Assembly: GCF_018614915.1 (NCBI RefSeq)
Contig: NZ_JAGGNU010000025.1
Location: forward strand, 45,647-109,646
Origin: Variovorax paradoxus
GTDB lineage: Bacteria; Pseudomonadota; Gammaproteobacteria; Burkholderiales; Burkholderiaceae_C
Direction: 5' to 3'
Length of the DNA: 64,000 nt
Positions 1 through 9,094 of this stretch are shown here, piece by piece. Under the pieces are notes generated by a model. The model was not told the origin of the DNA. It ran no database searches and saw nothing but the letters and a program-made list of their open reading frames with translations. The position numbers were made by a program, and so were the translations under genes. The stretch's first letter is position 1, and every line of letters begins with the position of its first letter.

Positions 1-1209
1 ATGGACGACCTCTACACCGGTGGCGAGGACGAGCTGCTCCTCGCGCTGGCCGCGCACCCGAACGTCGAGGTGCGGCTGTTCAACCCGCTGCCCTCGCGCG
101 CGGACTCGCCGGCTGCGCGGGTGCTGTTCTCGCTGCACGATTTCAGCCGTATCAACCACCGCATGCACAACAAGCTGATGGTGGCCGACAACAGCTTCGC
201 AGTCTCCGGCGGGCGCAACATTGCGAGCGAATACTTCATGCGCGGCAGCGCGGCGAACTTCATCGACGTCGACGTGTTGTCCTGCGGCCCGATCGTGCAC
301 GGGATGTCCGAGGCTTTCGACCGCTACTGGAACAGCGAGCAGGTGCGGCCCGTGGGCAACGTGGTGGCCGGCGCCATGTCCGCGGAGGCCGCGCGAGGGC
401 GCTTCGATGCGCTGTCGCGCGCCGCCTTGCCCGACGTGCCCCTGCGCCCGCGCGACGTCATGGGCCGCGGCGCCGTGGGGCAGCAGCTCGAGACGGGCGC
501 GCTCGAGCTCTACTGGGCCACGTCGGAGCTCTTCGTCGACGACCCGCGCAAGATCACGCGCGGCGCGGACGCCCGCCGCGGCAGCGTGACGGAGGGCGCG
601 CTCGGCGTGCTGGCAACGGCCCGCCGCGACGCGATGATCGCCTCGCCATATTTCATTCCGGGCGAGCGCGGCATGGCGATGATGAGAACGGCGATGGCGC
701 AGGGCGGCCGCGCCGAGATCGTCACCAACTCGCTGGGTGCCACCGACGAGCCGCTGGTCCATGCGCGCTATGCGCGCTACCGCGCAGACATGCTCCGGAT
801 CGGCGTGACCATTCGCGAGATCGCGCCGACGCTCGCGGGCAAGTCCGGCCGCTTCGGCGATTTCGGCCAATCGATCAGCCGCCTGCATGCCAAGCTGATG
901 GTGATCGACGGCCAGCGCATGTTCATCGGCTCGATGAACCTCGATCCCCGTTCTGCCGCGGTGAACACCGAGCTCGGACTGGTGATCAACAGCCCCGAAC
1001 TGGTCGCCGACTTCGAGAAGCTTCTTTCGAGCGTGCGGGCCAACACCGCCTATCGGCTTCGGCTTTCGCCCGACAGCGGCCATGTGCAGTGGCTCGAGTA
1101 CGACGCCGACGGCAAGGACATCGTCCACGACGACGAGCCGGGCGGCCACCACTGGCTGCGCTTGCAGAACTGGCTGCTGTCGCCGCTGGTGGGCGAAGAT
1201 CTCTTGTAG
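1..1209 (+). CDS. Phospholipase D family protein (ClsC/YmdC-like), 5' end cut by window
   Basis: This is the last 402 residues of a phospholipase D superfamily enzyme, probably a cardiolipin-synthase-like phosphatidyltransferase acting on membrane phospholipids. Two HKD motifs (HxKx4D) are visible, HNKLMVAD near residue 56 and HAKLMVID near residue 296. The second is followed by GSMNLDPRS, typical of the ClsC/YmdC branch. The reading frame is open from base 1 and the family normally has about 80-120 more residues before the first HKD motif, so the true start lies outside the window. The stop lies 7 bases before the phoD-like start, so the two are probably cotranscribed. A general PLD-type nuclease or lipase is possible but less likely. 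Confidence 0.8.
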   Translation: MDDLYTGGEDELLLALAAHPNVEVRLFNPLPSRADSPAARVLFSLHDFSRINHRMHNKLMVADNSFAVSGGRNIASEYFMRGSAANFIDVDVLSCGPIVHGMSEAFDRYWNSEQVRPVGNVVAGAMSAEAARGRFDALSRAALPDVPLRPRDVMGRGAVGQQLETGALELYWATSELFVDDPRKITRGADARRGSVTEGALGVLATARRDAMIASPYFIPGERGMAMMRTAMAQGGRAEIVTNSLGATDEPLVHARYARYRADMLRIGVTIREIAPTLAGKSGRFGDFGQSISRLHAKLMVIDGQRMFIGSMNLDPRSAAVNTELGLVINSPELVADFEKLLSSVRANTAYRLRLSPDSGHVQWLEYDADGKDIVHDDEPGGHHWLRLQNWLLSPLVGEDLL

Positions 1210-1216
1210 GAGCACC

Positions 1217-2764
1217 ATGAATCCCAATCGCCGAGACTTCCACCGCGCCGCCCTGTGGCTTGCGCTCGCCGGCTTGGCCGCACCGCTGGCCGGCTGCGCA
1301 CAGGCCGCGCCGCGATGGCGCTCGAACCCCTTCACGCTCGGCGTCGCGAGCGGCCAGCCGCGGCCGGACAGCGTCGTGCTCTGGACCCGGCTGCTGCCGG
1401 ATGCCGAAGACGAATCGGCCCGCAACGCGCTGCCGCCCTGTACCGTGCGCTACGAGATCTTCGGCGACGCCGCGCTGCAACGGCCGGTGATGCAAGGCGA
1501 GGTCGTGACCGACGCCGCGCGCGCCTTCAGCGTGCACGTTCTTGCAGAGGGCCTGGCGCCGCAGCGCGACTACTGGTATCGCTTCAGCTGCGGCGATGCG
1601 CAGAGCCCGGTGGGCCGCACGCGGACCGCGCCCGCGCCGGATGCGGACCTGCGACGGCTGCGCTTCGCGCTCGCCTCCTGCCAGAACTACGAGCACGGCT
1701 TCTATGCCGCGCACCGCGAGATCGCGGGGCGCGAACTGGACTTCGTGCTCTTCGTCGGCGACTACATCTACGAGGGCAGCAGCACGCCTCCCCCCATGCG
1801 CCGGCACGGCACGCCCGTTCCGCAAACGCTGGAGGCCTACCGCGAGCGCCATGCGCTCTACAAGCGCGATGCGGACCTGCAGGCCGCGCATGCCGCGCAT
1901 CCGTGGATCCTGACCTGGGACGACCACGAGGTGGTCAACGACTACGCCAGCGACCGCGACCCGGCCTACACCGAGCCGGCGCTGTTCCTGCAGCGCCGCG
2001 CCGCGGCCTACCGGGCCTACTTCGAGCACATGCCGATTGCGCTGCCGCCGCAGGGCGCGGCGATGCGCATCCACGACTGCTACGCCTGGGGCCGGCTGGC
2101 CGAGCTGTGGACGCTGGACTGCCGCCAGTACCGCAGCCACCATGCCTGCGCCGATCCCGCGCACGACGCAGGGCGCTCGCTGATCGGCTGCGAGGCGCTG
2201 GCGGACCCGGCGCGCAGCATGCTCGGTGCCGAGCAGTCGCAATGGCTCGCCCATGGCCTGGCCGGTTCGCGGCGGCAATGGAAGCTGCTCGGCCAATCCA
2301 CCCAGATGAGCTCCACCGGCCTGGACACGCCGCAGGGCCGCCAGAGCTGGACCGACGGCTGGGACGGCTATCCGGAGGCGCGCCGGCAGTTGTTCCAGGG
2401 CATTGCCGATGCCGGCGTGAGCGATGTCGTCGCCCTCGGAGGCGATGTGCACCGCCATGTGGCCGCGCAGCTGCGGGTGCGGCCGAACGACCCGGATTCC
2501 GCGGTCGTGGCGAGCGAATTCGTCGGCGGCTCGATCAGCTCGCGCGGTGCGAGCCCGGCATCGATGGCACGCATGCGGCGCGACAACCCGGACGTCGTGC
2601 ATGCCCGCGGCGACGAGCGCGGTTATGCGCTGATGGAGATCACGCCCGAGGCGATGCAGTGCGAATTCCGTGCGACCGCTTACCCGGTGCCGGCGGACGC
2701 GAGCTTCCACACGCAGGCCCGTTTCGCGGTCGAGGCCGGCCGGGCTGGTGTGCTGCCGGCTTAG
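1217..2764 (+). CDS. phoD: Alkaline phosphatase D family (PhoD-like) exported phosphodiesterase/phosphatase
   Basis: 515 aa. The start was chosen at 1217 because GTAGGAG sits 5 bases upstream and the N-terminus is an export signal (NRRDFHRAALW, hydrophobic core, then LAGCA). The twin arginines suggest Tat export. The LAGC could also be a lipobox, so the protein may be periplasmic or lipid-anchored. PhoD family hallmarks follow: an N-terminal PhoD domain with GVASGQPRPDSVVLWTRL, then the metal-binding segments FVGDYIYE, TWDDHEVVNDY and GGDVHRH. PhoD enzymes cleave phosphate mono- and diesters, including teichoic acids and phospholipids, which fits the adjacent phospholipase D gene. The stop overlaps the stop of the convergent gene on the other strand by two bases. 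Confidence 0.88.
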   Translation: MNPNRRDFHRAALWLALAGLAAPLAGCAQAAPRWRSNPFTLGVASGQPRPDSVVLWTRLLPDAEDESARNALPPCTVRYEIFGDAALQRPVMQGEVVTDAARAFSVHVLAEGLAPQRDYWYRFSCGDAQSPVGRTRTAPAPDADLRRLRFALASCQNYEHGFYAAHREIAGRELDFVLFVGDYIYEGSSTPPPMRRHGTPVPQTLEAYRERHALYKRDADLQAAHAAHPWILTWDDHEVVNDYASDRDPAYTEPALFLQRRAAAYRAYFEHMPIALPPQGAAMRIHDCYAWGRLAELWTLDCRQYRSHHACADPAHDAGRSLIGCEALADPARSMLGAEQSQWLAHGLAGSRRQWKLLGQSTQMSSTGLDTPQGRQSWTDGWDGYPEARRQLFQGIADAGVSDVVALGGDVHRHVAAQLRVRPNDPDSAVVASEFVGGSISSRGASPASMARMRRDNPDVVHARGDERGYALMEITPEAMQCEFRATAYPVPADASFHTQARFAVEAGRAGVLPA

Positions 2765-3573
2765 CGCCGCGGCACGTCGATCAGGAGTTCGGGCCGGAAA
2801 CCCTCCTGCTCCCCCTTGCCCACGTACCCCAGGGGGTTCGCGACCACGCGGCAGCCGTCCTTCACGTAGTCGAACGCATGGTGAAGATGCCCGTGCAGCC
2901 ACAGGTCGGCCTGCGGCAGCAACTCGTCGAGAGAATTGCAGAAGCCTGCCGTCCCGGGACTCAGGCCGTAGCGCGGATCGGCGCTCGCCAGCGTCGGCGC
3001 AAAGTGCGTGACCGCGACGGTCGGGCCATCGAAGGATTGGGCGAGGGCATTGCGCAGCCAAGCCTGGCACGTCAGTGAGTGCTCTCTCACGGCATCTGCC
3101 AGGAAGAGTTCGCCCGCCCGCATGGTGGCCGCTTTCTCCAGGTAGAAGTTCGCGGCGCGCATGGCCTTGCCGCGCTGCCTAAGCGCTTCAGTCATGCTGC
3201 CGTCCGGCTCGACCAATGCGTCGAAGTCGGCCCACAGCGTGGTGCCGATGAAGCGCACGCCCTCGATGACCCGGCTTTCGCGCTCCAGCCACCCGATGTC
3301 CAGCGCCTCGCAAAGCTCGCGCAGACGGTTGTGGACGGTGTCGAAATCGGCGTTGTCGTATTCGTGGTTGCCCGGCACGTAGAGCACGGGGGTGGGCCAT
3401 CCGTGGTGCGGGGAGAAGCGGGTGAGGCCAAAATCGGGCTCGATCAGGCGTGATCCCGACTGATACGAGCCGATGTCGCCGGCCAGCACCAGCAGATCGG
3501 CCCCCGCAGCCGGGGTGCCCTGAAAGCGCGGATGCGCCTCCAGGTGCAGATCCGAGAGCAGCTGAAGCTTCAT
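2761..3573 (-). CDS. Calcineurin-like metallophosphoesterase
   Basis: 270 aa, cytoplasmic, no signal peptide. All five metallophosphatase blocks are visible: SDLHLE (about residue 8), LAGDIG (about 32), GNHEY (about 67), THFAP and the C-terminal HGHLHH. These form a dinuclear metal centre that hydrolyses phosphate esters. The substrate cannot be read from sequence. It converges on the PhoD-like gene with overlapping stop codons and no terminator between them, so their messages can form a short antisense duplex. No operon partner is evident. Confidence 0.85.
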   Translation of the reverse strand: MKLQLLSDLHLEAHPRFQGTPAAGADLLVLAGDIGSYQSGSRLIEPDFGLTRFSPHHGWPTPVLYVPGNHEYDNADFDTVHNRLRELCEALDIGWLERESRVIEGVRFIGTTLWADFDALVEPDGSMTEALRQRGKAMRAANFYLEKAATMRAGELFLADAVREHSLTCQAWLRNALAQSFDGPTVAVTHFAPTLASADPRYGLSPGTAGFCNSLDELLPQADLWLHGHLHHAFDYVKDGCRVVANPLGYVGKGEQEGFRPELLIDVPRR

Positions 3574-3633
3574 GCGCAGCAGTCTAGGCGAATATCCTCA
3601 TGCACAACGCGCATGAAGAACGGCTGGAAATAC

Positions 3634-3650
3634 TGGGGAAAACCCTTAAT
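3634..3650 (+). promoter_or_regulatory. Promoter-like motif, copy 1 (GGGAAAACCC + TAAT)
   Basis: Positions 3636-3645 read GGGAAAACCC, followed directly by TTAAT. The TAAT at 3647-3650 lies exactly 51 bases before the ATG of the 57-aa small ORF at 3698. A second copy at 4867-4884 lies exactly 51 bases before the next small gene on the same strand. The TAATCT tract could serve as a -10 element. The role is inferred from repetition and spacing only. Confidence 0.4.
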
Positions 3651-3697
3651 CTTGGTTCCATCACTCACTCCAGCGCAGGTTTTGGCCGCGCACCATC

Positions 3698-3871
3698 ATG
3701 TTCAGCCTTGTTGCCCAAGTGGCACGTTTCTTCCGTTTCAACGCCGTCGAGATGCCTGCGAGCCCGGCCGCAGCCCTGATGGAAAGCGCCGACCTCCGCG
3801 CCGGCGTCGATGCCCATCACGCCCAGGAACTGCGCGTCGCCGCCAGCGCCTGGCTAAGCGTCGTTCGCTGA
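3698..3871 (+). CDS. Small hypothetical protein (57 aa)
   Basis: The ORF starts MFSLVAQVARFFRFNAVEMP and ends AWLSVVR. It has an aromatic/hydrophobic N-terminus that could be an amphipathic helix, followed by an acidic, alanine-rich helical part. I do not recognise a named family. Two points favour a real gene. It sits 51 bases downstream of a GGGAAAACCC-TTAAT motif that recurs at the same distance before the next small gene. It also fills an otherwise empty stretch between two oppositely oriented genes. Against it, the ribosome-binding site is weak and its last 18 bases overlap the 3' end of the LysR gene on the opposite strand. Confidence 0.5.
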   Translation: MFSLVAQVARFFRFNAVEMPASPAAALMESADLRAGVDAHHAQELRVAASAWLSVVR

Positions 3872-4831
3872 GCCTGCGAAGGCCGTATCGGCAGAGCGCA
3901 GCAGCGCCTGCCGCAGCCATTCGTGGGCATGGCCGTGCTGCGCACGCCGATGCCAAATCGCGTCGACGTGCACCAGCGGCTGCTCGAAGGGCAGCTCGCG
4001 CAGGAGCAGCTGTTCGTCGATGCCCGTCACCTTGACGAAATGGCGCGGCAGGACCGTGAGCAGGTCCGAATTGGCGACCACTCGCCCGGCGGTGAAGAAC
4101 TGGTTGACCGTGACCACGATGCGCCGCTCGCGGCCCAGGGCCCCCAGCGTCTGGTCGATGAAGCCGTAGGGGCGCCCGGAAAAACTCACCAGCAGATGGC
4201 GCGCGGCGCAGAAGTCGTCCAGCGTCAGCGCCGAATCCGCCAGCGGATGGCCGCGGCGCATCACGCAAACGTATTCGCCGACATAGAGCCGCTGCGTCTC
4301 GAAAGGCACCGCCGCTTCGGACTGGCCACGTGCCGCCAGATGGGCAATCACGGCCGGGAAATAGCCGATCGCCATATCCACCTCCTCGTTCTCCAGCATG
4401 CGCCGGGGATCGCGGGTGGTCAGCGGCAGCACGCGCAGCGAGATCGCGGGCGCTTCCTTTTCCACGATCTGCACCAGGCCGGGGATGAGCTCGGCGGCGG
4501 TGGCATCGGCCATCGCCAGCACGAAGGTGGTATCGGCGATGCCGGCATCGAACTCACCGGGGGCCAGCGTGTGCTGCAACTGCCGCAGGGCGTCGCGCAC
4601 GGTCGGCCACAGCGCCAGCGCACGCGGCGTGGGCTCCACGCCCGTGCCCGAGCGCCGCACCAGCTCGTCGCCGAGCGAATCGCGCAGGCGGCGCAGCGCG
4701 TTGCTGACGGCCGGCTGGGTGATCGAGAGATTGCGTGCTGCCCGCGTGAGGTTGCGCTCCGCCATGACCTCGTCGAAGACGCGGAGCAGATTGAGATCGA
4801 GTGTGCGGAAGTTGACGTCCATCAGTCGCAT
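3854..4831 (-). CDS. LysR-family transcriptional regulator
   Basis: 325 aa. The N-terminal winged helix-turn-helix is clear (FRTLDLNLLRVFDEVMAERN, LTRAARNLSITQPAVSNALRRL), and a periplasmic-binding-protein-like effector domain fills about residues 95-300. The length is typical. An alternative start three codons in gives MDVNFRTLDLNLLR, and neither start has a clear Shine-Dalgarno. It is divergent from the two-TM protein gene at 4932, and the 100-bp space between them carries a strong inverted repeat (4867-4884) that may be its operator. The ligand and regulon cannot be read from sequence. Confidence 0.88.
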   Translation of the reverse strand: MRLMDVNFRTLDLNLLRVFDEVMAERNLTRAARNLSITQPAVSNALRRLRDSLGDELVRRSGTGVEPTPRALALWPTVRDALRQLQHTLAPGEFDAGIADTTFVLAMADATAAELIPGLVQIVEKEAPAISLRVLPLTTRDPRRMLENEEVDMAIGYFPAVIAHLAARGQSEAAVPFETQRLYVGEYVCVMRRGHPLADSALTLDDFCAARHLLVSFSGRPYGFIDQTLGALGRERRIVVTVNQFFTAGRVVANSDLLTVLPRHFVKVTGIDEQLLLRELPFEQPLVHVDAIWHRRAQHGHAHEWLRQALLRSADTAFAGSANDA

Positions 4832-4866
4832 GAATGATAGGCATCACGAAGATAAAGTGGAAGAAC

Positions 4867-4884
4867 ATTAGGGAAACCCCTAAT
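4867..4884. promoter_or_regulatory. Perfect inverted repeat in LysR/membrane-protein intergenic region (motif copy 2)
   Basis: ATTAGGG (4867-4873), spacer AAAC, CCCTAAT (4878-4884): seven-base perfect arms. The core GGGAAACCCC-TAAT matches the motif at 3636-3650, and TAAT starts 51 bases before the ATG at 4932. It could be a LysR operator, a promoter with TAATAT as -10 element, or both. The arm spacing does not match the classical T-N11-A LysR box exactly. Confidence 0.45.
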
Positions 4885-4931
4885 ATCACCGCATCGGGCT
4901 CCGGCCTTTCGTCCTTTGGAGGGACCTAATC

Positions 4932-5441
4932 ATGACCAGCTTTGTTCACGTAGACCAACCGGCCACTCACCCGGGCGTCGCCCGCGCAGAGGCTGTGATC
5001 GAACACATTCGCGCTGCACGTCGCAGCTTCGACGGCGCCCGCGGCCTGGCGGCACTGCTGCTGGCCGCCATCGTCGCGTCGCTGCTCGTGGTGGCCGACA
5101 AGCTCATGTCGACCTGGAACGACGGCGGCCTGCTCGTCGCCTGGCTCGTTCTCTGGGGCGTGGCTTTCGCGACCATCGCGTTCTTCGCCGGTACGGCGCG
5201 CACCCTGGCCGTCCGTGCCCTGTCCGGCATGCGCGCGGCAGCTCGCCGCCGTGCCGCGGCCCGTGCCGACGAGCGCTTCATGGCCTTTGCCAAGACCGAC
5301 CCGCGCATTCTTCGCGACCTGCAAGCGATTTCCTCGCGCCAGGAAGCGGAGGCCGAAGGATCGCCCGAGCGCTCTGCCGATGCCGCGACGCCGACGCTCT
5401 ACCAGGCGATGCGCCGCGTGAACCTCGGCCAATACTACTGA
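4932..5441 (+). CDS. Conserved hypothetical protein with two transmembrane segments
   Basis: 169 aa, preceded by a good ribosome-binding site (TTTGGAGGGA, 9 bases upstream). Two hydrophobic helices span about residues 36-56 (GLAALLLAAIVASLLVV) and 65-90 (GLLVAWLVLWGVAFATIAFF). A strongly basic stretch follows (MRAAARRRAAARADERF) and then an acidic, soluble C-terminus. This predicts an inner-membrane protein with both ends in the cytoplasm. I do not recognise a named family. It is divergent from the LysR gene and shares the motif-plus-51-base leader seen before the small ORF at 3698. It ends at a strong bidirectional terminator. Confidence 0.75.
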   Translation: MTSFVHVDQPATHPGVARAEAVIEHIRAARRSFDGARGLAALLLAAIVASLLVVADKLMSTWNDGGLLVAWLVLWGVAFATIAFFAGTARTLAVRALSGMRAAARRRAAARADERFMAFAKTDPRILRDLQAISSRQEAEAEGSPERSADAATPTLYQAMRRVNLGQYY

Positions 5442-5465
5442 TCTCTACTGACCTGCCGATCCGGC

Positions 5466-5499
5466 AAAGAAAAAGCCGCCTCCGGGCGGCTTTTTCTTT
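5466..5499. terminator. Bidirectional rho-independent terminator
   Basis: A 15-bp perfect stem: AAAGAAAAAGCCGCC (5466-5480), loop TCCG, then GGCGGCTTTTTCTTT (5485-5499). The GC core is flanked by A- and T-tracts on both sides, so it can end transcription from the 4932 gene rightward and from pckG leftward. Confidence 0.93.
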
Positions 5500-5513
5500 G
5501 GGCGCCGAACGGC

Positions 5514-7361
5514 TCAGGCCGCCAGGCGCTGCTCGATCGCGGCCTTGGTGGCCGGCAGTTCCTTCGGCAGGTGGTGCGCCAGCTGCTGGAACAGCTCGGC
5601 ATGCAGCTTCAGCTCGGCCTGCCAGGCGGCCTTGTCGATGTGGGTGACGGTGTCGAACTGCTCGGCGCTGAAATCCAGGCCGGTCCAGTTGAGATCCTCG
5701 TAGCGCGGGCTGACGCCGAACACGTGCTCGGTGCCCTCGGCCTTACGCTCGATGCGGTCGATCATCCACTTCAGCACGCGCATGTTCTCGCCGTAGCCGG
5801 GCCAGACGAACTTGCCGTCCTCGCCCTTGCGGAACCAGTTGGTGGTGTAGATCTCCGGCAGCTGCGCGCCCGCGGCTTCGAGCTTCTTGCCGAGGTCCAG
5901 CCAATGCTGGAAGTAGTCGCTCATGTTGTAGCCGGCGAAGGGCAGCATCGCGAACGGATCGCGCCGCACCACGCCCTGCTTGCCGCCGGCGGCGGCGGTG
6001 GTTTCCGAGCCCATCGTCGCGGCCATGTAGACGCCTTCGACCCAGTTGCGGGCCTCGGTCACCAGCGGCACGGTGGTCGAGCGGCGGCCGCCGAAGATGA
6101 AGGCATCGATGGCGACGCCCCTGGGATCGTCCCAGGCTTCGTCGAGCGCCGGGTTGTTGGTTGCCGCGACCGTGAAGCGCGCGTTCGGATGCGCCGCCTT
6201 GGCGCCGGTTTCCTTCGCGATCGCCGGCGTCCAGTCATTGCCCTGCCAGTCGATGGCGTGGGCCGGGGGCTCGCCCATGCCTTCCCACCAGACATCGCCG
6301 TCGTCCGTCAGCGCCACGTTGGTGAAGATCACGTCGCGGCCCAGGCTGGCCATGCAGTTCGGATTGGTCTCGGTGTTGGTGCCGGGGGCCACGCCGAAGT
6401 AGCCTGCCTCGGGATTGATCGCGTGCAGCCTGCCGTCGGCGCCCGGCTTGATCCAGGCGATGTCGTCGCCGATGGTGGTGACTTTCCAGCCTTCGAAGCC
6501 GGCCGGCGGGATCAGCATCGCGAAGTTGGTCTTGCCGCAAGCGCTGGGGAAGGCCGCAGCCACGTGGTATTTCTTGCCCTCGGGGTTGGTCACGCCGAGG
6601 ATCAGCATGTGCTCGGCCAGCCAGCCTTCGTCGCGGCCCATGTTCGATGCGATGCGCAGCGCAAAGCACTTCTTGCCGAGCAGCGCGTTGCCGCCGTAGC
6701 CCGAGCCGTAGCTCCAGATCTCGCGCGTTTCAGGGTAGTGGACGATGTACTTGGTCTTGTTGCACGGCCAGGACACGTCCGTCTGGCCGGCCTCGAGCGG
6801 CGCACCGACCGTGTGCACGCAGGGCACGAACTCGCCGTCGGCGCCGAGCACGTCGTAAACGGCACGGCCCATGCGGGTCATGATCTTCATGTTGACCGCC
6901 ACGTAGGGGCTGTCGGACAGCTCGACGCCGATGTGCGCGATCGGCGAGCCCAGCGGTCCCATGCTGAAGGGCACGACGTACATCGTGCGGCCCTTCATGC
7001 AGCCGTCGAACAGGGGCTGCAGGGTGCGGCGCATCTCCGCCGGTGCCATCCAGTTGTTGGTGGGGCCGGCGTTCTCCTTGTTCTCGGAGCAGATGAAGGT
7101 ACGGTCCTCGACGCGGGCAACGTCGCTCGGGTCGGAGCTCGCGAGGAAGGAATTGGGGCGCTTTGCGGGATCGAGCTTCTTGAAGGTGCCGGCATCCACC
7201 AGGCGCTGGCAGAGCCGGTCGTACTCCTCGGTGCTGCCGTCGCACCAGTGGACAGCCTCGGGTTTGCACAGCGCGGCCATCTCGGCCACCCAGGCGATCA
7301 GCTTCGCATTCCTGACGTACGGCGGCGCCTGCACGGTCAGACCCTGGAGAGGTGCGTTCAT
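5514..7361 (-). CDS. pckG: Phosphoenolpyruvate carboxykinase (GTP)
   Basis: 615 aa, cytoplasmic. It catalyses oxaloacetate + GTP to phosphoenolpyruvate + GDP + CO2, the first committed step of gluconeogenesis from amino and organic acids. Family hallmarks include PFSMGP, the kinase P-loop FPSACGKTN near residue 270-280 with the active-site cysteine, and [12 protein letters not shown]. The length matches the family. The start is placed at ATG 7361, which has AGGAGA seven bases upstream, rather than at the in-frame TTG one codon earlier. A gluconeogenic enzyme suits a strain that grows on histidine and nicotinate as encoded later in the window. It shares the terminator at 5466-5499 with the convergent gene. 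Confidence 0.96.
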   Translation of the reverse strand: MNAPLQGLTVQAPPYVRNAKLIAWVAEMAALCKPEAVHWCDGSTEEYDRLCQRLVDAGTFKKLDPAKRPNSFLASSDPSDVARVEDRTFICSENKENAGPTNNWMAPAEMRRTLQPLFDGCMKGRTMYVVPFSMGPLGSPIAHIGVELSDSPYVAVNMKIMTRMGRAVYDVLGADGEFVPCVHTVGAPLEAGQTDVSWPCNKTKYIVHYPETREIWSYGSGYGGNALLGKKCFALRIASNMGRDEGWLAEHMLILGVTNPEGKKYHVAAAFPSACGKTNFAMLIPPAGFEGWKVTTIGDDIAWIKPGADGRLHAINPEAGYFGVAPGTNTETNPNCMASLGRDVIFTNVALTDDGDVWWEGMGEPPAHAIDWQGNDWTPAIAKETGAKAAHPNARFTVAATNNPALDEAWDDPRGVAIDAFIFGGRRSTTVPLVTEARNWVEGVYMAATMGSETTAAAGGKQGVVRRDPFAMLPFAGYNMSDYFQHWLDLGKKLEAAGAQLPEIYTTNWFRKGEDGKFVWPGYGENMRVLKWMIDRIERKAEGTEHVFGVSPRYEDLNWTGLDFSAEQFDTVTHIDKAAWQAELKLHAELFQQLAHHLPKELPATKAAIEQRLAA

Positions 7362-7541
7362 CAATGTGTCTCCTAAGTTGAAAAATCGTCTTTCCGAACG
7401 GGGCTCGGCGCCTGGCGCAGGCGGAGGTCCGTTGGAAAAAACGTTTCCCGTCTCGGGAGGAGGATCGATGCGGCCGGCAGGGCTCGTGCATCCTCGGTGG
7501 GCGGGGCGGCGCTCGGTGTGCGCCGGCGCCGCAGCCGGGTG

Positions 7542-7694
7542 TCAGGCCATGTAGACGGCGATGGAGGCCAGGAGCAGCATCAGCACGCCGCCGGCGATCG
7601 GCAATACCAGGGGCATCAGATGGACGATCGATTCGACGGCGTCGTTCTCGACGATGGCGTCTTGGCCGGGTTCGACAGGCGTGGGGTTGGACAT
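7542..7694 (-). CDS. Small single-pass membrane protein (50 aa)
   Basis: Starts MSNPTPVEPGQDAIVENDAVES and continues into one hydrophobic helix (LMPLVLPIAGGVLMLLLASIAVYMA) that runs to the C-terminus, giving a tail-anchored topology with an acidic cytoplasmic N-terminus. The ATG at 7694 has AAGGAAC six bases upstream and is preferred over in-frame starts further out. I recognise no named family. It lies between ilvA and pckG on the same strand, 180 bases before the pckG start, so cotranscription with pckG is possible. Confidence 0.65.
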   Translation of the reverse strand: MSNPTPVEPGQDAIVENDAVESIVHLMPLVLPIAGGVLMLLLASIAVYMA

Positions 7695-7773
7695 CGTTGT
7701 TCCTTGGGTTCGCAAAACTGAGACCATTTTACCGACTGCCTCAGGGGCCGCGATCTAGGGGCTTGCCAGAGCC

Positions 7774-8982
7774 TCAGCGTTGCTCGTCCGCCTCGAAGCC
7801 GGCATCCCGCAGCGCATCGAGCACGGCCGAAAGATGCGCGCGTCCCCGGGTCTGGAGCACGAGCTCGATATCGACGTTCTGCGCCGCCAGCATGGTGAAC
7901 GCGCGCTGGTGGTGCACCTCATCGACGTTGGCGCCCGCTTCCGCCACGGTCGCGGTGATCTGGGCCAGGGAGCCCGGCACGTCGCGGGCGCTGACACGCA
8001 CGCGCGCCAGCCGGCCGGCTCGCACCATGCCGCGCTCGATGATCGCCGCCAGGAGCAGCGGATCGATGTTGCCGCCCGAGAGCACCAGGCCCACGCGCTT
8101 GCCCTTGAAGCGCTCCGGATGCCGGATCAGCGCCGCCAGCCCGGCGGCGCCCGCGCCCTCGACCAGCGTCTTCTCGATTTCGAGCAGCATCAGCACGGCC
8201 TGCTCGATGTCGCCTTCGTCGACCAGGAGCAGGTCGTCGACCTGGGCCGCGATGATCTCGCGCGTCAGCACGCCGGGCGTGCCCACGGCGATGCCCTCGG
8301 CGATGGTGCTCGTGCCCTGAACATGCTGCGTGCCCTGCACCGCATTGACCATGGCCGGAAAGCGCCGGGTCTGAACCCCGATGATCTCGATGTCCGGCTT
8401 GCGTGCCCGCGCCGCCAGCGCCATGCCGGCGATCAGGCCGCCGCCGCCGACCGACACCACCAGCGTGTCGAGTTCGGGCACCGCGTCGAGCATCTCGAGA
8501 GCCACAGTGCCCTGGCCCGCGATGATGGCCTCGTCGTCATAGGGGTGGACGAAGGCCAGGCCCTCGCGCTCCGCGAGCGCCAGCGCATGGGCGCGCGCCG
8601 CATCCAGGGTGTCGCCGTGCAGTTCGATCTCGGCGCCGAAGCCGCGCGTGCGCTCGATCTTCACGCCCGGCGTGAAGCGCGGCATCACGATCAAGGCGCG
8701 CAGGCCGAGGCGCTGCGCATGGTAGGCCACGCCCTGGGCGTGGTTGCCGGCCGACATCGCGATCACGCCGTGCGTGCCGGCCAGCGAAAGATCGACCAGC
8801 TTGTTGCAGGCGCCGCGTTCCTTGAACGACGATGTGAACTGCAGGTTCTCGAACTTCAGGAACACCTGCGCGCCGACGATTTCGGACAGGGTGCGCGATT
8901 CGACGCAGGGCGTGTCGAGCACTTGCCCGCGCAGGCGCACGGCGGCGCGTTCGATGTCTTCGATTCCAAGCATGGGCGGCAT
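7774..8982 (-). CDS. ilvA: Threonine ammonia-lyase (PLP-dependent, short form with one ACT domain)
   Basis: 402 aa from the ATG at 8982. Deaminates threonine (and serine) to 2-oxobutanoate, feeding isoleucine synthesis or threonine catabolism. The PLP-lysine motif SSFKERGACN is at about residue 52-61, and the glycine-rich phosphate loop SVGGGGLIAG is present. The last ~75 residues form a single ACT-like regulatory domain (VRVSARDVPGSLAQITATVAEAGANVDEV). The length matches short TdcB/IlvA-type enzymes rather than the 500-aa IlvA with two ACT domains, so a catabolic role is possible. The start is uncertain: MPPMLGIED and MLGIED are both possible, and no clear Shine-Dalgarno is seen. It is divergent from the AAA+ gene. 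Confidence 0.87.
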   Translation of the reverse strand: MPPMLGIEDIERAAVRLRGQVLDTPCVESRTLSEIVGAQVFLKFENLQFTSSFKERGACNKLVDLSLAGTHGVIAMSAGNHAQGVAYHAQRLGLRALIVMPRFTPGVKIERTRGFGAEIELHGDTLDAARAHALALAEREGLAFVHPYDDEAIIAGQGTVALEMLDAVPELDTLVVSVGGGGLIAGMALAARARKPDIEIIGVQTRRFPAMVNAVQGTQHVQGTSTIAEGIAVGTPGVLTREIIAAQVDDLLLVDEGDIEQAVLMLLEIEKTLVEGAGAAGLAALIRHPERFKGKRVGLVLSGGNIDPLLLAAIIERGMVRAGRLARVRVSARDVPGSLAQITATVAEAGANVDEVHHQRAFTMLAAQNVDIELVLQTRGRAHLSAVLDALRDAGFEADEQR

Positions 8983-9094
8983 TGTGGACGGATTCGCAAC
9001 ATCAGGGTTTTTACCGTTCCCGAGTCTTCCCCAAGCCAAAACTCTGCGCTATGGTCGCGCTCAGGTTCTCATTCTCCTAGCGTGAGGTTGTGCG

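Noticed and set aside
986..3070. 694-aa minus-strand frame across phoD
   Set aside because: Arginine-rich low-complexity translation antisense to a clear PhoD protein.
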